NCBI GenBank assembly: GCA_035528905.1
Contig: DATKXU010000118.1
Coordinates: forward strand, 1 to 29,099
Length of the DNA: 29,099 nt
Source: DATKXU01 sp035528905
GTDB taxonomy: Bacteria > Armatimonadota > UBA5829 > DTJY01
Direction of reading: 5' to 3'
Shown here: one piece after another, positions 7,391 through 14,466 of the stretch
Numbering within the stretch: the first letter of the stretch is position 1
Layout: every line of letters begins with the position of its first letter
Made by a program: the position numbers and the translations under genes
Notes under the pieces: model-generated
The model's input: only the letters and a program-made list of their open reading frames with translations
Database searches by the model: none
What the model was told of the DNA's origin: nothing

Positions 7391-7498
7391 CAGCTAGGTG
7401 CTAGACGCTGGACGATACAGGGCCGGCTTTGAGCTGGAGTACGCGGTCTATGAACCAGCCGCCAGCGCCTGTCAACTCGTTGGTTTGGAGGTGCCCGC

Positions 7499-8425
7499 AT
7501 GACGATTGCTGTGAAGACGGAAGGGCTGACGAAGACCTACCGGCTTCTTATGCATAGGGAGCCTGTGAATGCTGTCTGCGATCTCGACCTGGAAGTTCAC
7601 GAAGGCGAGATTTTCGGCTTCCTGGGGCCGAACGGTGCAGGCAAGACGACCACTATCAAGATCCTACTGGGATTGACCTACCCTACCTCGGGGAAGGCAT
7701 GGCTTTTCGGAAAGCCCGCAGGCGACATATCGGTGAAGAGAGAAATAAGCTACCTCCCCGAAAGTCCGTACTTCTATGAATACATGTCGGGCGTCGAGCT
7801 GCTCGATTTCTACGCTCGGCTCTTCGGTCTGAACGGCCACGCTCGGAAGCAGAAGGTGGAGGATCTGTTGAAAGCTGTGGGACTATACGAAGATCGCCAC
7901 AAGCCTTTGAGCCAGTACTCCAAGGGTATGCTCCAAAGGATAGGCATCGCTCAGGCACTGGTGAACGATCCGAAGCTGCTCTTCTTCGATGAACCGACCT
8001 CCGGGCTCGATCCCATAGCGCATTCGGAAATCCGCGATCTGATTCTCCGCCTCCGCGATGAGGGAAGGACGGTCTTTCTCAGCTCTCACCAACTCTCCGA
8101 TGTGGAAATGGTCTGCGACCGGGTGGCGATTCTGAACCGGGGGAGACTTCTGAAGCTGGGGAGGCTTGATGAGTTGCTCCACGGCGGCTCCGTTGAGGTC
8201 AAAGCCGCGGGCGTACCCGCGGCAGCCGTCGAAGAACTGAGGCGCGTCGCCGCATGCGTAGAGGTAGAGAACGGCTCTGTGACAGCTTCCATGGATGAAG
8301 GTGAGGCCGTCATCCGGGCCATAGATATCATCCGAACGGCAAAAGGGCGGATACTGCTCGTCGCCCCCAAGCGCCGGACGTTGGAAGAGCTTTTCATGGA
8401 AATCATCAGGGAGGAGAGCAAGTGA
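7499..8425 (+). CDS. ABC transporter ATP-binding protein (ABC-2 exporter type)
   Basis: This is the nucleotide-binding subunit that powers the membrane partner encoded next. In order: Walker A GPNGAGKT (43-50), a Q-loop position reading YLPESP with Glu in place of Gln, signature YSKGMLQR (140-147), Walker B LLFFDEP (160-166), D-loop SGLDP and H197 in SSHQLSD. About 80 extra C-terminal residues follow, as in CcmA/NatA/BcrA-type exporter ATPases. ATG 7499 has GGAGGTG five bases upstream. The stop overlaps the permease GTG by four bases, implying translational coupling. The family exports drugs, lipids, Na+ or polysaccharides, and the substrate here is not evident. Confidence 0.93.
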   Translation: MTIAVKTEGLTKTYRLLMHREPVNAVCDLDLEVHEGEIFGFLGPNGAGKTTTIKILLGLTYPTSGKAWLFGKPAGDISVKREISYLPESPYFYEYMSGVELLDFYARLFGLNGHARKQKVEDLLKAVGLYEDRHKPLSQYSKGMLQRIGIAQALVNDPKLLFFDEPTSGLDPIAHSEIRDLILRLRDEGRTVFLSSHQLSDVEMVCDRVAILNRGRLLKLGRLDELLHGGSVEVKAAGVPAAAVEELRRVAACVEVENGSVTASMDEGEAVIRAIDIIRTAKGRILLVAPKRRTLEELFMEIIREESK

Positions 8426-9198
8426 CGACTCTTGTGATTGCAAAGAACACCCTCGGCGAAGCGCTGCGGAAGAAGATAATCTGGATATTTCTGCTTGTCG
8501 CCTTAGGAATGATCGTCATCTCGGTCTCTTTCGCGTTCTTCTCAATGAGAGAGGAGCAGACCATCATCAAGAGCTTCGGCCTCGGCATCATCGCGATCGT
8601 GGGCATGTTCATAGCCATCATTCTGGGGATCAATCTGGTGCCGGCGGAAATAGAGCAGCGGACGATCTACACCATCCTGTCTAAGCCTGTTCACCGCCAC
8701 GAATTCCTTCTGGGTAAGTTCTTCGGCTCGCTGATGACCATACTCGTTAGTCTGGTATTCATGGCGGCCGTCTTCATGGTGACCGTGACATACAGGAGCC
8801 ACTGGCACCCCGATTTTGCACTCCTGAAGGGTGTCCTGATGATCTTCTTCCAGCTAGTGCTGCTCAGCTCGGTGGCCATGGTATTTTCCGTCTTCGCGAC
8901 ACCGGTGGTGAACTTCTTTCTTACATCCAGCATCTACATCATCGGCAGCCTGTCCGACATCACGATGGTATTGGGCAAGAGCAAGGAGCTCAATCCCATC
9001 ATGAAGGGCTTCTACTGGCTGCTGCACTACCTGTTGCCGAATTTCGCGAATTTCTTCACTCAGAATCCGCTGATCCACCCGGAGGTGGCGATCGAGAACG
9101 AGACCGCATACTACCTGAAGGCGATTACCTATGCCATCGTCTACTCCTGCGCTCTCCTCATCGTTGCGATCCTGAAGTTCGAGCGGCGGGATATGTGA
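8422..9198 (+). CDS. ABC-2 type transporter permease
   Basis: This 258-residue protein has about six hydrophobic membrane segments. The first (residues 18-40) follows a basic N-terminus; others lie near 55-75, 105-125, 138-160, 165-185 and 233-252. The loop VPAEIEQRTIYTILSKPVHR is the typical NatB/ABC-2 cytoplasmic element before the third segment. The GTG start overlaps the ATPase stop (GTGA). A probable membrane-anchored accessory protein begins nine bases after its stop, so the three genes form one unit. There is no large extracytoplasmic domain. Confidence 0.88.
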   Translation: MTTLVIAKNTLGEALRKKIIWIFLLVALGMIVISVSFAFFSMREEQTIIKSFGLGIIAIVGMFIAIILGINLVPAEIEQRTIYTILSKPVHRHEFLLGKFFGSLMTILVSLVFMAAVFMVTVTYRSHWHPDFALLKGVLMIFFQLVLLSSVAMVFSVFATPVVNFFLTSSIYIIGSLSDITMVLGKSKELNPIMKGFYWLLHYLLPNFANFFTQNPLIHPEVAIENETAYYLKAITYAIVYSCALLIVAILKFERRDM

Positions 9199-9207
9199 GG
9201 TCCGACG

Positions 9208-10422
9208 GTGAAGCGAAGCACGAGAGCCATACTAATCACAATCCTTTTAGCGCTGATACCCACGATCGTCAAGCTCCAGGTGATGATAGACCCGGGGCGG
9301 CGCCAGTTCCAGCCAGGCAGGGGCGTCGGGTCGGTCATGACGAAGGTCGGCACACCCATCATCCTGCCAAGCCAGTTCGTAGTAGGCACGGTAATCGGCC
9401 TCCGCGAGGTAGTTGCAGGTCTGCTGTGGGTGCGGGTCAACGACTTCTTCCACAGCGGCAACTACGAGGCGATTGTCCCGCTCACGCGTATGATCACGTG
9501 GCTGGATCCTCACCAGATAGATGTCTACTCCACGGGGGCTTGGCACCTGGCCTATAACTTCGTTGACTCAGACCAGCGGGCGGACCGACGCTACCTGGCG
9601 CCGGCCATAAAGTTCCTTAGGGAGGGCGTGGACAACAACCCGACCGCTTGGGATCCCAAGTTCGATCTCGGCTTTGTTCTCTACAACCTCAAAGCCCAGG
9701 ATTTCCCGAGTGGTCGTTACTGGATATCCAGGGCGTGGCGCGAAAACGGTGCTCCGGATCATGTTCACCGGCAGATAGCTCACACCTACGAAAAGGAAGG
9801 CCGGATCGAGGATTGCATCAAAGAGTGGAAATCCTGCATCAGGGAATCGGAGGCGGTCCTGAAGAAGAATCCGAAAGATGGCGATGCGCTGAACCATCTT
9901 ACTATCTCGAAGCAGAACCTGGACCTGATACTTATGCGCCAGGTATTGCGCGAGGACGTCGGAAAGCACCCGAGGGATGTTGACTTCGAGGCGACGTTCA
10001 AGCAGCTGCGACCCAGAGTTTTCGTACTGAGCGGCAGGGCGAATCTCCCCGATTACGCTCGGATTGATGTCACCTTGCTTGACGAAGACTACAAGGAGCC
10101 GAGCCCAAAGGACTTCTCGTGGGAGGTAGATCCGAACGTCACGGCGCTTGTGCAGCTGGGAATGCATGGAATGCTTGTCGAAAACGGCAAGTTCCAATCT
10201 GAGTACGATCTGAGCAAGGACGCAAAGCAGTACCCGTTCAAGAAAGATCGGTACGTGCTTACCTTGACGTTCAATCCGCGAACTGCCTCCCACCAGTTGG
10301 TACAAAATGCGACTGGCTGGAATGGCGAAGGGATCACGGACAAAAAGTACCTGGATACATCCATTCCGGGCCTCCGCAGCATACGGAAAGTCATCCGCCT
10401 GAAACGAGAAGATATTATGTAG
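9208..10422 (+). CDS. Membrane-anchored helical-repeat protein of unknown function
   Basis: This 404-residue protein has a basic, hydrophobic N-terminus (residues 1-25) that looks like an uncleaved signal anchor, then a mostly outside domain. Residues about 85-250 contain TPR-like helices (YEAIVPLTRMITWLDPHQID, then paired helices to IEDCIKEWKSCIRESEAVLK). Residues 265-404 look beta-rich, with YARIDVTLLDEDYKEPSPKD and YVLTLTFNPRT. GTG 9208 has TGAGG seven bases upstream and directly follows the permease, suggesting an accessory role in the exporter. I do not recognise the full-length family. An SRP RNA promoter begins five bases after its stop. Confidence 0.75.
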   Translation: MKRSTRAILITILLALIPTIVKLQVMIDPGRRQFQPGRGVGSVMTKVGTPIILPSQFVVGTVIGLREVVAGLLWVRVNDFFHSGNYEAIVPLTRMITWLDPHQIDVYSTGAWHLAYNFVDSDQRADRRYLAPAIKFLREGVDNNPTAWDPKFDLGFVLYNLKAQDFPSGRYWISRAWRENGAPDHVHRQIAHTYEKEGRIEDCIKEWKSCIRESEAVLKKNPKDGDALNHLTISKQNLDLILMRQVLREDVGKHPRDVDFEATFKQLRPRVFVLSGRANLPDYARIDVTLLDEDYKEPSPKDFSWEVDPNVTALVQLGMHGMLVENGKFQSEYDLSKDAKQYPFKKDRYVLTLTFNPRTASHQLVQNATGWNGEGITDKKYLDTSIPGLRSIRKVIRLKREDIM

Positions 10423-10426
10423 CAGG

Positions 10427-10456
10427 CTGGCATTATCTCGCGCCACCTGGTATAAT
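10427..10456 (+). promoter_or_regulatory. Promoter of the SRP RNA gene
   Basis: CTGGCA (10427-10432) and a perfect TATAAT (10451-10456) are 18 bases apart, placing the start near 10463, shortly before the first SRP RNA helix. Confidence 0.65.
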
Positions 10457-10479
10457 GGAAGTGTCCGTTTTGAGCGAGT

Positions 10480-10753
10480 TTGATCGTGCTAGACGGGGAA
10501 CTAGCGGTGCCCTGTACCCGCAATCCGCTATAGCGGGGTCGAATTCCTGCTCGAGGTCTGGTTTCTTGAGGTTCGGCCATCGTGGGCGGCGTTGATAGCC
10601 GGGCCCTGCGCAACGGCCGGCCTGCAAACCCCGTCAGGTCCGGGAGGAAGCAGCGGTAAGCAGGAGCGCCCGTGTGCCGTATGGTCTCCTGGCTGGAGTT
10701 GGCTGCGAGCGGTATCACTCGGGAAACCTTATCGACAGCAGGTGCACGATCAA
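10480..10753 (+). ncRNA. ffs: Signal recognition particle RNA, large bacterial type with Alu domain
   Basis: The S-domain core GTCAGGTCCGGGAGGAAGCA at 10633-10652 carries the Ffh-binding internal loops and a GGGA (GNRA-type) tetraloop. Upstream, GTGCTAGACGGGG and GCGGTGCCCTGTA match the 5' Alu domain of the long SRP RNA known from Bacillus scr. The ends pair: TTGATCGTGC (10480-10489) with GCACGATCAA (10744-10753). It is therefore the roughly 270-nt form, not the 4.5S form of enterobacteria. The linkage to dnaX-ybaB-recR is the same as in Bacillus. Exact ends are approximate by a few bases; an intrinsic terminator follows at 10840-10873. Confidence 0.95.
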
Positions 10754-10839
10754 CCTATTATTCAGTCGGCGGAGATTCCGGTACCAGAGCCGGGACGGAA
10801 GCAGTCTCGCTTACGGGCCAAACTCACATGCCGATTACC

Positions 10840-10873
10840 AGCAGTATCCGGACCCATCCAGATACTGCTTTTT
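10840..10873 (+). terminator. Intrinsic terminator after the SRP RNA
   Basis: AGCAGTATC (10840-10848) pairs perfectly with GATACTGCT (10861-10869) across a 12-base loop, followed by TTTTTCG. It would end the SRP RNA precursor about 85-115 nt past the mature end and separate it from dnaX. Confidence 0.8.
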
Positions 10874-10895
10874 CGTGCGAACCCCGACCGGTGGG

Positions 10896-10927
10896 AGTAC
10901 GAAGTACCAAGTACAAAGTACAAAGAC
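10896..10927. repeat. Heptad-period repeat upstream of dnaX
   Basis: Four or more 7-base units of the AGTACAA/AGTACCA type lie between the SRP terminator and the dnaX start. Confidence 0.6.
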
Positions 10928-10961
10928 AGGCACCGATTGGTCCGCAATCCGAGATGCTGTG

Positions 10962-12632
10962 ATGCCTTACGTTTCGCTCTATAGAAAGTACCGCTCCCAG
11001 ACCTTCGAGGATGTCATGGGGCAGGAGCACGTGACCAGGACCCTGCAGAACGCGATTCGGCTGGGAAAGGTTGCGCACGCATATCTATTCTGCGGAACAC
11101 GGGGCACGGGGAAGACCACTACCGCCCGGCTGCTTGCGAAGGCGATGAACTGCGTGAAGGGGCCGACTCCTCAGCCCTGCAACGAATGCCCGGCGTGCGT
11201 CGGCATCACTGAAGGCGCCGCCATGGACGTCGTGGAAATGGACGCTGCCTCCCATCGGGGTGTCAGGGACGTTGAACAGATCAGGGACAACGTGAAGTTC
11301 CCGCCCATGGAGCTGCGGTACAAGGTCTTCATAATTGACGAAGCGCACCAGTTGTCCCCCGATGCGAAAGATGCGTTCCTGAAGACCCTGGAGGAGCCGC
11401 CGCCGCATGCAATCTTTGTTCTGGCTACTACCGAGCCGCAGAGCATTCCGCTGACGATCAGGTCTCGGTGCCAGCAGTTCGACTTCCGGCGCGGCTCCCT
11501 GCGCGATATACGAGAGCGTCTCGAATACATTGCTCGGAGCGAGGGCGTATCGGTTGAAGATGCCGCGCTCGATCTGATGGCTGTCAGTGCTGATGGTTCC
11601 TGGCGCGATGCAATCAGCCTGCTGGAGCAGGTGCTGGCCTACACCGATGGGCAGATTACAGTACAGGACGTGAGCACGGTCCTGGGCATGGTGAGCCAGG
11701 ACTTCCTCTTCCAGCTTGCGGACGTTCTGGCGAGGGGCGATGAACGCGGTGCTTTCGAGGCTGCGGCGGAAGCTGTTGAATCGGGCAGGGACATCCAGCA
11801 ACTGCTGAAATCGGTTGCACAGCATTTCAGGAACCTGCTGTACGCCCATGTGACCAGGAATCTAAGTGGCTTAACCGGCAATGAAGAGGTGGCAGCCAGA
11901 CTTCGTGAGCAGGCGGCGAAGTTCACCAGACACTCACTCTTCCGCGCGGTGGAGGTCTTCTCCGAAGCGGAGCGTGATATCCGGTATAGCGACCAGCACA
12001 GGCTCCTTCTCGAGATGGCCTTGCTAAAAGCGATCGAGGCGTTGAGGCCGTCTGAGCCTGTGCTGGAACCAGCTCCCCGTCCCGTTGTGGCTCGCGCTGC
12101 GCAGGCTGAGCGGGAGCTGCTTCAGCCAAAACTGGAACCGACGCCGCAGGCCGAGGCTCCGGCGAAACCTGCCGGTACTGCTCCGACGGTCGGCCAGGCC
12201 GCGCCGGCTCAGCAGAATCTGCCGGAATTTGATACAATAAAGGAAAAGTGGGGACAGGTCCTCCAGCACGTCCGGGGCATCAGCATAACCGCTCACGGTC
12301 TGATCGTAGGCGCCGTTCCTGCGGGCGTGCGCGATGGCGCGCTGGTTCTTCACTTCAAGGGCGAAGGTCAGAAGAACTTGATTGCGAACGAAACCGACAA
12401 GGGCAAAGAGGGGTCGAAGCGCCAGGCCCTCTTGATGGCGATAGAGCGGGTGTTCGGTGTGCCGAACGCCAGCATTATCTGCGAGGTAGCCCCGCCCGAG
12501 AAACAACCTCCTGCGCCCGAAGCCCTCGGCGCCGGTGAGGATCTGCCGGATCCGTTTCAGGATCCGGAATCCGGGCAGGACACGCTTAGAAACGTGCTGG
12601 ACATTTTTGACGGACGCATAGTGGATGAGTGA
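10962..12632 (+). CDS. dnaX: DNA polymerase III subunit gamma/tau
   Basis: This is the clamp-loader ATPase subunit of the replicative polymerase. From ATG 10962: Walker A GTRGTGKT (45-52), zinc-binding cysteines C64, C73, C76 and C79, Walker B IIDEAH (124-129), sensor-1 LATTEPQSIP and an arginine-finger SRCQQFDF. A Pro/Ala-rich linker near residues 370-420 precedes a C-terminal domain of about 130 residues. The 556-residue length fits a single full product; I saw no long A-run slippery site of the E. coli or Thermus kind. The frame is open upstream into the SRP RNA, but homology begins at MPYVSLYRKYR; GTG 10959 is an alternative start. No clear Shine-Dalgarno is present. Confidence 0.96.
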   Translation: MPYVSLYRKYRSQTFEDVMGQEHVTRTLQNAIRLGKVAHAYLFCGTRGTGKTTTARLLAKAMNCVKGPTPQPCNECPACVGITEGAAMDVVEMDAASHRGVRDVEQIRDNVKFPPMELRYKVFIIDEAHQLSPDAKDAFLKTLEEPPPHAIFVLATTEPQSIPLTIRSRCQQFDFRRGSLRDIRERLEYIARSEGVSVEDAALDLMAVSADGSWRDAISLLEQVLAYTDGQITVQDVSTVLGMVSQDFLFQLADVLARGDERGAFEAAAEAVESGRDIQQLLKSVAQHFRNLLYAHVTRNLSGLTGNEEVAARLREQAAKFTRHSLFRAVEVFSEAERDIRYSDQHRLLLEMALLKAIEALRPSEPVLEPAPRPVVARAAQAERELLQPKLEPTPQAEAPAKPAGTAPTVGQAAPAQQNLPEFDTIKEKWGQVLQHVRGISITAHGLIVGAVPAGVRDGALVLHFKGEGQKNLIANETDKGKEGSKRQALLMAIERVFGVPNASIICEVAPPEKQPPAPEALGAGEDLPDPFQDPESGQDTLRNVLDIFDGRIVDE

Positions 12633-12663
12633 TCGGCCGGCCTTTGGCTGGTGGGAGGAGATC

Positions 12664-12987
12664 ATGGGCAATCCTTTGGCCGACATGGGCGGCATGATGA
12701 AGCAAGTCAAGAAGATGTACGAATCGGTGCAGAAGGCCCAGGAGGAGCTTGCTGAAGAGAGGATCGAGGCCGCCTCTGGCGGCGGAATGGTGAGAGCCGC
12801 TGTGACCGGCAAAGGCGAGCTGCTCGAGGTCAAGATAGATCCCCAGGTCGTTGACCCTGATGATGTGGAAATGCTCGAGGACTTGGTGACCACCGCAGTG
12901 CGCGAAGCCTTGACCAAAGCAAGGGAGATCGAAGCCGAGCGGATGCAGACGGCAACCGGCGGCCTAAGCCTTCCGGGCATGTTCTAG
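12664..12987 (+). CDS. ybaB: YbaB/EbfC family nucleoid-associated protein
   Basis: This small DNA-binding protein of 107 residues forms a tweezer-like dimer in its characterised homologues. The start includes MGNPLADMGGMMKQVKKMYE, followed by a long helix and the beta-hairpin core GGGMVRAAVTGKGELLEVKI. I chose ATG 12664 because GGAGG lies five bases upstream and homology starts there; an earlier ATG at 12625 would overlap the end of dnaX. It sits between dnaX and recR, the arrangement seen across many phyla. Confidence 0.94.
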   Translation: MGNPLADMGGMMKQVKKMYESVQKAQEELAEERIEAASGGGMVRAAVTGKGELLEVKIDPQVVDPDDVEMLEDLVTTAVREALTKAREIEAERMQTATGGLSLPGMF

Positions 12988-13029
12988 CTGCGCATTGCAG
13001 ATCGCAAACTGCAGATTGCGGATTGGAGC
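12988..13029. repeat. Heptad-period repeat after ybaB
   Basis: Units such as GCGCATT, GCAGATC, GCAAACT, GCAGATT and GCGGATT begin directly after the ybaB stop codon with a 7-base period. Confidence 0.6.
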
Positions 13030-13101
13030 GGGCCAGGACAGCCCCGCCGCGGCTCGGACCGCAGGGAGCTCGCTGAAGTCAGGCGGGGGTTCGTGAGATT
13101 A

Positions 13102-13189
13102 GCGTGTGGATTCACCCACACGCGCACTCGTTACGCATTACGCAGTACGCATCACGATTCGCGAGTGCGAGTAGGAGTAAGAGCTGGGA
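13102..13189. repeat. Hairpin plus heptad-period repeat before recR
   Basis: A perfect 8-bp hairpin (GCGTGTGG 13102-13109 with CCACACGC 13116-13123) is followed by 7-base units of the ACGCATT/ACGCAGT/ACGCATC type (about 13127-13158). GAGTGCG/GAGTAGG-type units then run to 13189. The last units reach the recR ribosome binding site (GGGAG). CGCACTCG and CGAGTGCG within the block are complementary. Confidence 0.6.
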
Positions 13190-13194
13190 GCAAC

Positions 13195-13791
13195 ATGTAC
13201 TACCCGAAATCGCTTGCAAAGCTGGTGGGCGTTCTGGAGAAGCTGCCGGGGATAGGCCCGAAGTCGGCGCAGAGGATAGCGTTCTACATCCTCCGCGAAT
13301 CCGATGAGGACGCCCGGAATCTCGCAGAGGCGATCACCGAAGTTAAAGATAAGATTACGCAGTGCAAGATATGCTATAACTTCTCAGACCAGGAAGTTTG
13401 CGATATCTGCGCCAGCGAGAAGAGAGACAAGGCGACCATCTGCGTTGTCGCCGAGCCTCGCGATGTGATAGCCATGGAGAAGACGAACGAGTACAAGGGG
13501 ACTTACCATGTACTGCAGGGCGTCATTTCTCCGATGGATGGGATCGGCCCGGACATGCTCCGCATACGGGAGCTTCAGCAGAGGGTTACGAGCAATCCCG
13601 TCAAAGAGGTTATTCTGGCTACTAACCCGACGATCGAGGGTGACACGACCTCGATGTACCTGGCGGGCATTCTAAAGCCGCTGGGATTGAGAGTGACTCG
13701 CATCGCGCACGGCATGCCGGTCGGTGGAGATTTGGACTATGCTGACCAGGCGACGCTGATCAGAGCCCTCGAAGGCCGTCGGGAAATATAG
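13195..13791 (+). CDS. recR: Recombination mediator protein RecR
   Basis: RecR works with RecO to load RecA at gapped DNA. The 198-residue protein has a helix-hairpin-helix (KLPGIGPKSAQRIAFYIL, 16-33), a zinc finger with C57, C60, C69 and C72, and a Toprim domain from about residue 81 (ICVVAEPRD with E87) ending in the Walker-B-like region. ATG 13195 was chosen because homology begins at MYYPKSLAKL; an earlier in-frame ATG would translate a repeat block. It closes the dnaX-ybaB-recR set. Confidence 0.96.
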   Translation: MYYPKSLAKLVGVLEKLPGIGPKSAQRIAFYILRESDEDARNLAEAITEVKDKITQCKICYNFSDQEVCDICASEKRDKATICVVAEPRDVIAMEKTNEYKGTYHVLQGVISPMDGIGPDMLRIRELQQRVTSNPVKEVILATNPTIEGDTTSMYLAGILKPLGLRVTRIAHGMPVGGDLDYADQATLIRALEGRREI

Positions 13792-13799
13792 ACGCGTGA

Positions 13800-13851
13800 G
13801 GCGTAAAGAGTAACGCGTAAGAGGTAGGTCTTCCGTGTTACTCCTTATGCC
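13800..13851. repeat. Long hairpin built of heptad repeats between recR and porG
   Basis: The 18-base arm 13800-13817 (GGCGTAAAGAGTAACGCG) pairs with 13834-13851 (CGTGTTACTCCTTATGCC). As RNA this gives 15 Watson-Crick pairs, two G-U pairs and one A-C mismatch, with a 16-base loop. Each arm has a 7-base period. No T-run follows. The porG ribosome binding site starts about eight bases after it. Confidence 0.65.
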
Positions 13852-13872
13852 TTACTGAGAGGAGTCCGAAGA

Positions 13873-14451
13873 ATGGCAAAGCTAACCGAGATCCGGTGGC
13901 ACGGCCGAGGCGGACAGGGAGCCAAGACGGCCGCGCTGCTGTTCGGCGAGGCCGTACTCGGGCAGGGGAAGTACATGCAGGCGTTCCCCGAGTATGGCCC
14001 GGAGCGGATGGGGGCGCCCGTCCAATCGTTTAACCGCATCAGCGAAGAGCCGATTACGCTGCACTGCCATGTGACCAATCCGCAGATCGTGGTCGTTCTC
14101 GATCCGACTCTTATCAGCACTGTGGACGTCACGCACGGCTTGCCTGCTGACGGCACGATAATCATAAACACCGGCGAGGCCGCATCGAAGTTCCGCAGCT
14201 TGCTCAAGCTCGACGGCCAGAAGCTTTACACAGTTGATGCGTCCAAGATCGCCGAGGAGAACATCGGCAGGAACATACCGAACACCCCGATGATGGGGGC
14301 GCTCGCCAAGGCGACAGGCTTGCTGGATTTCAGGGCCATGCTCGATGATACCAGGAAGAAGCTGGAGAAGAAGTTCCGGTCGAAGCCCGAGGTCATCGAG
14401 GGCAACTTGAAGGCGATGCAGCGGGCGTACGACGAAGCGAAGTCGGGTTAG
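13873..14451 (+). CDS. porG: Pyruvate (2-oxoacid):ferredoxin oxidoreductase, gamma subunit
   Basis: This 192-residue subunit has the POR_gamma domain. It starts with TEIRWHGRGGQGAKTAALLF and has the AFPEYGPERMGAPVQSF motif near residue 37, both typical of PorG/PorC. It has no Fe-S cysteines. ATG 13873 has AGAGGAG seven or eight bases upstream. The alpha subunit follows after 15 bases. In most four-subunit enzymes a small 2x[4Fe-4S] delta subunit lies between gamma and alpha; it is absent here. The complex oxidises pyruvate and CoA to acetyl-CoA and CO2, reducing ferredoxin, or runs in reverse. Confidence 0.93.
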   Translation: MAKLTEIRWHGRGGQGAKTAALLFGEAVLGQGKYMQAFPEYGPERMGAPVQSFNRISEEPITLHCHVTNPQIVVVLDPTLISTVDVTHGLPADGTIIINTGEAASKFRSLLKLDGQKLYTVDASKIAEENIGRNIPNTPMMGALAKATGLLDFRAMLDDTRKKLEKKFRSKPEVIEGNLKAMQRAYDEAKSG

Positions 14452-14466
14452 GCAGGAGGACTAGAT

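Noticed and set aside
10674..10961. N-terminal extension of dnaX into the SRP RNA
   Set aside because: The open frame crosses the SRP RNA and its terminator; DnaX homology begins at 10962.
10962..12632. Programmed frameshift or slippage producing a short DnaX (gamma)
   Set aside because: No A-rich slippery heptamer with a following stop and hairpin was found in the gene.
13102..13189. CRISPR array
   Set aside because: The units are 7 bases, degenerate and without spacers of constant length; no cas gene is in the window.
13093..13194. N-terminal extension of RecR
   Set aside because: It would translate a hairpin and heptad repeats; RecR proteins begin at the MYYPKSL position, just after a GGGAG site.
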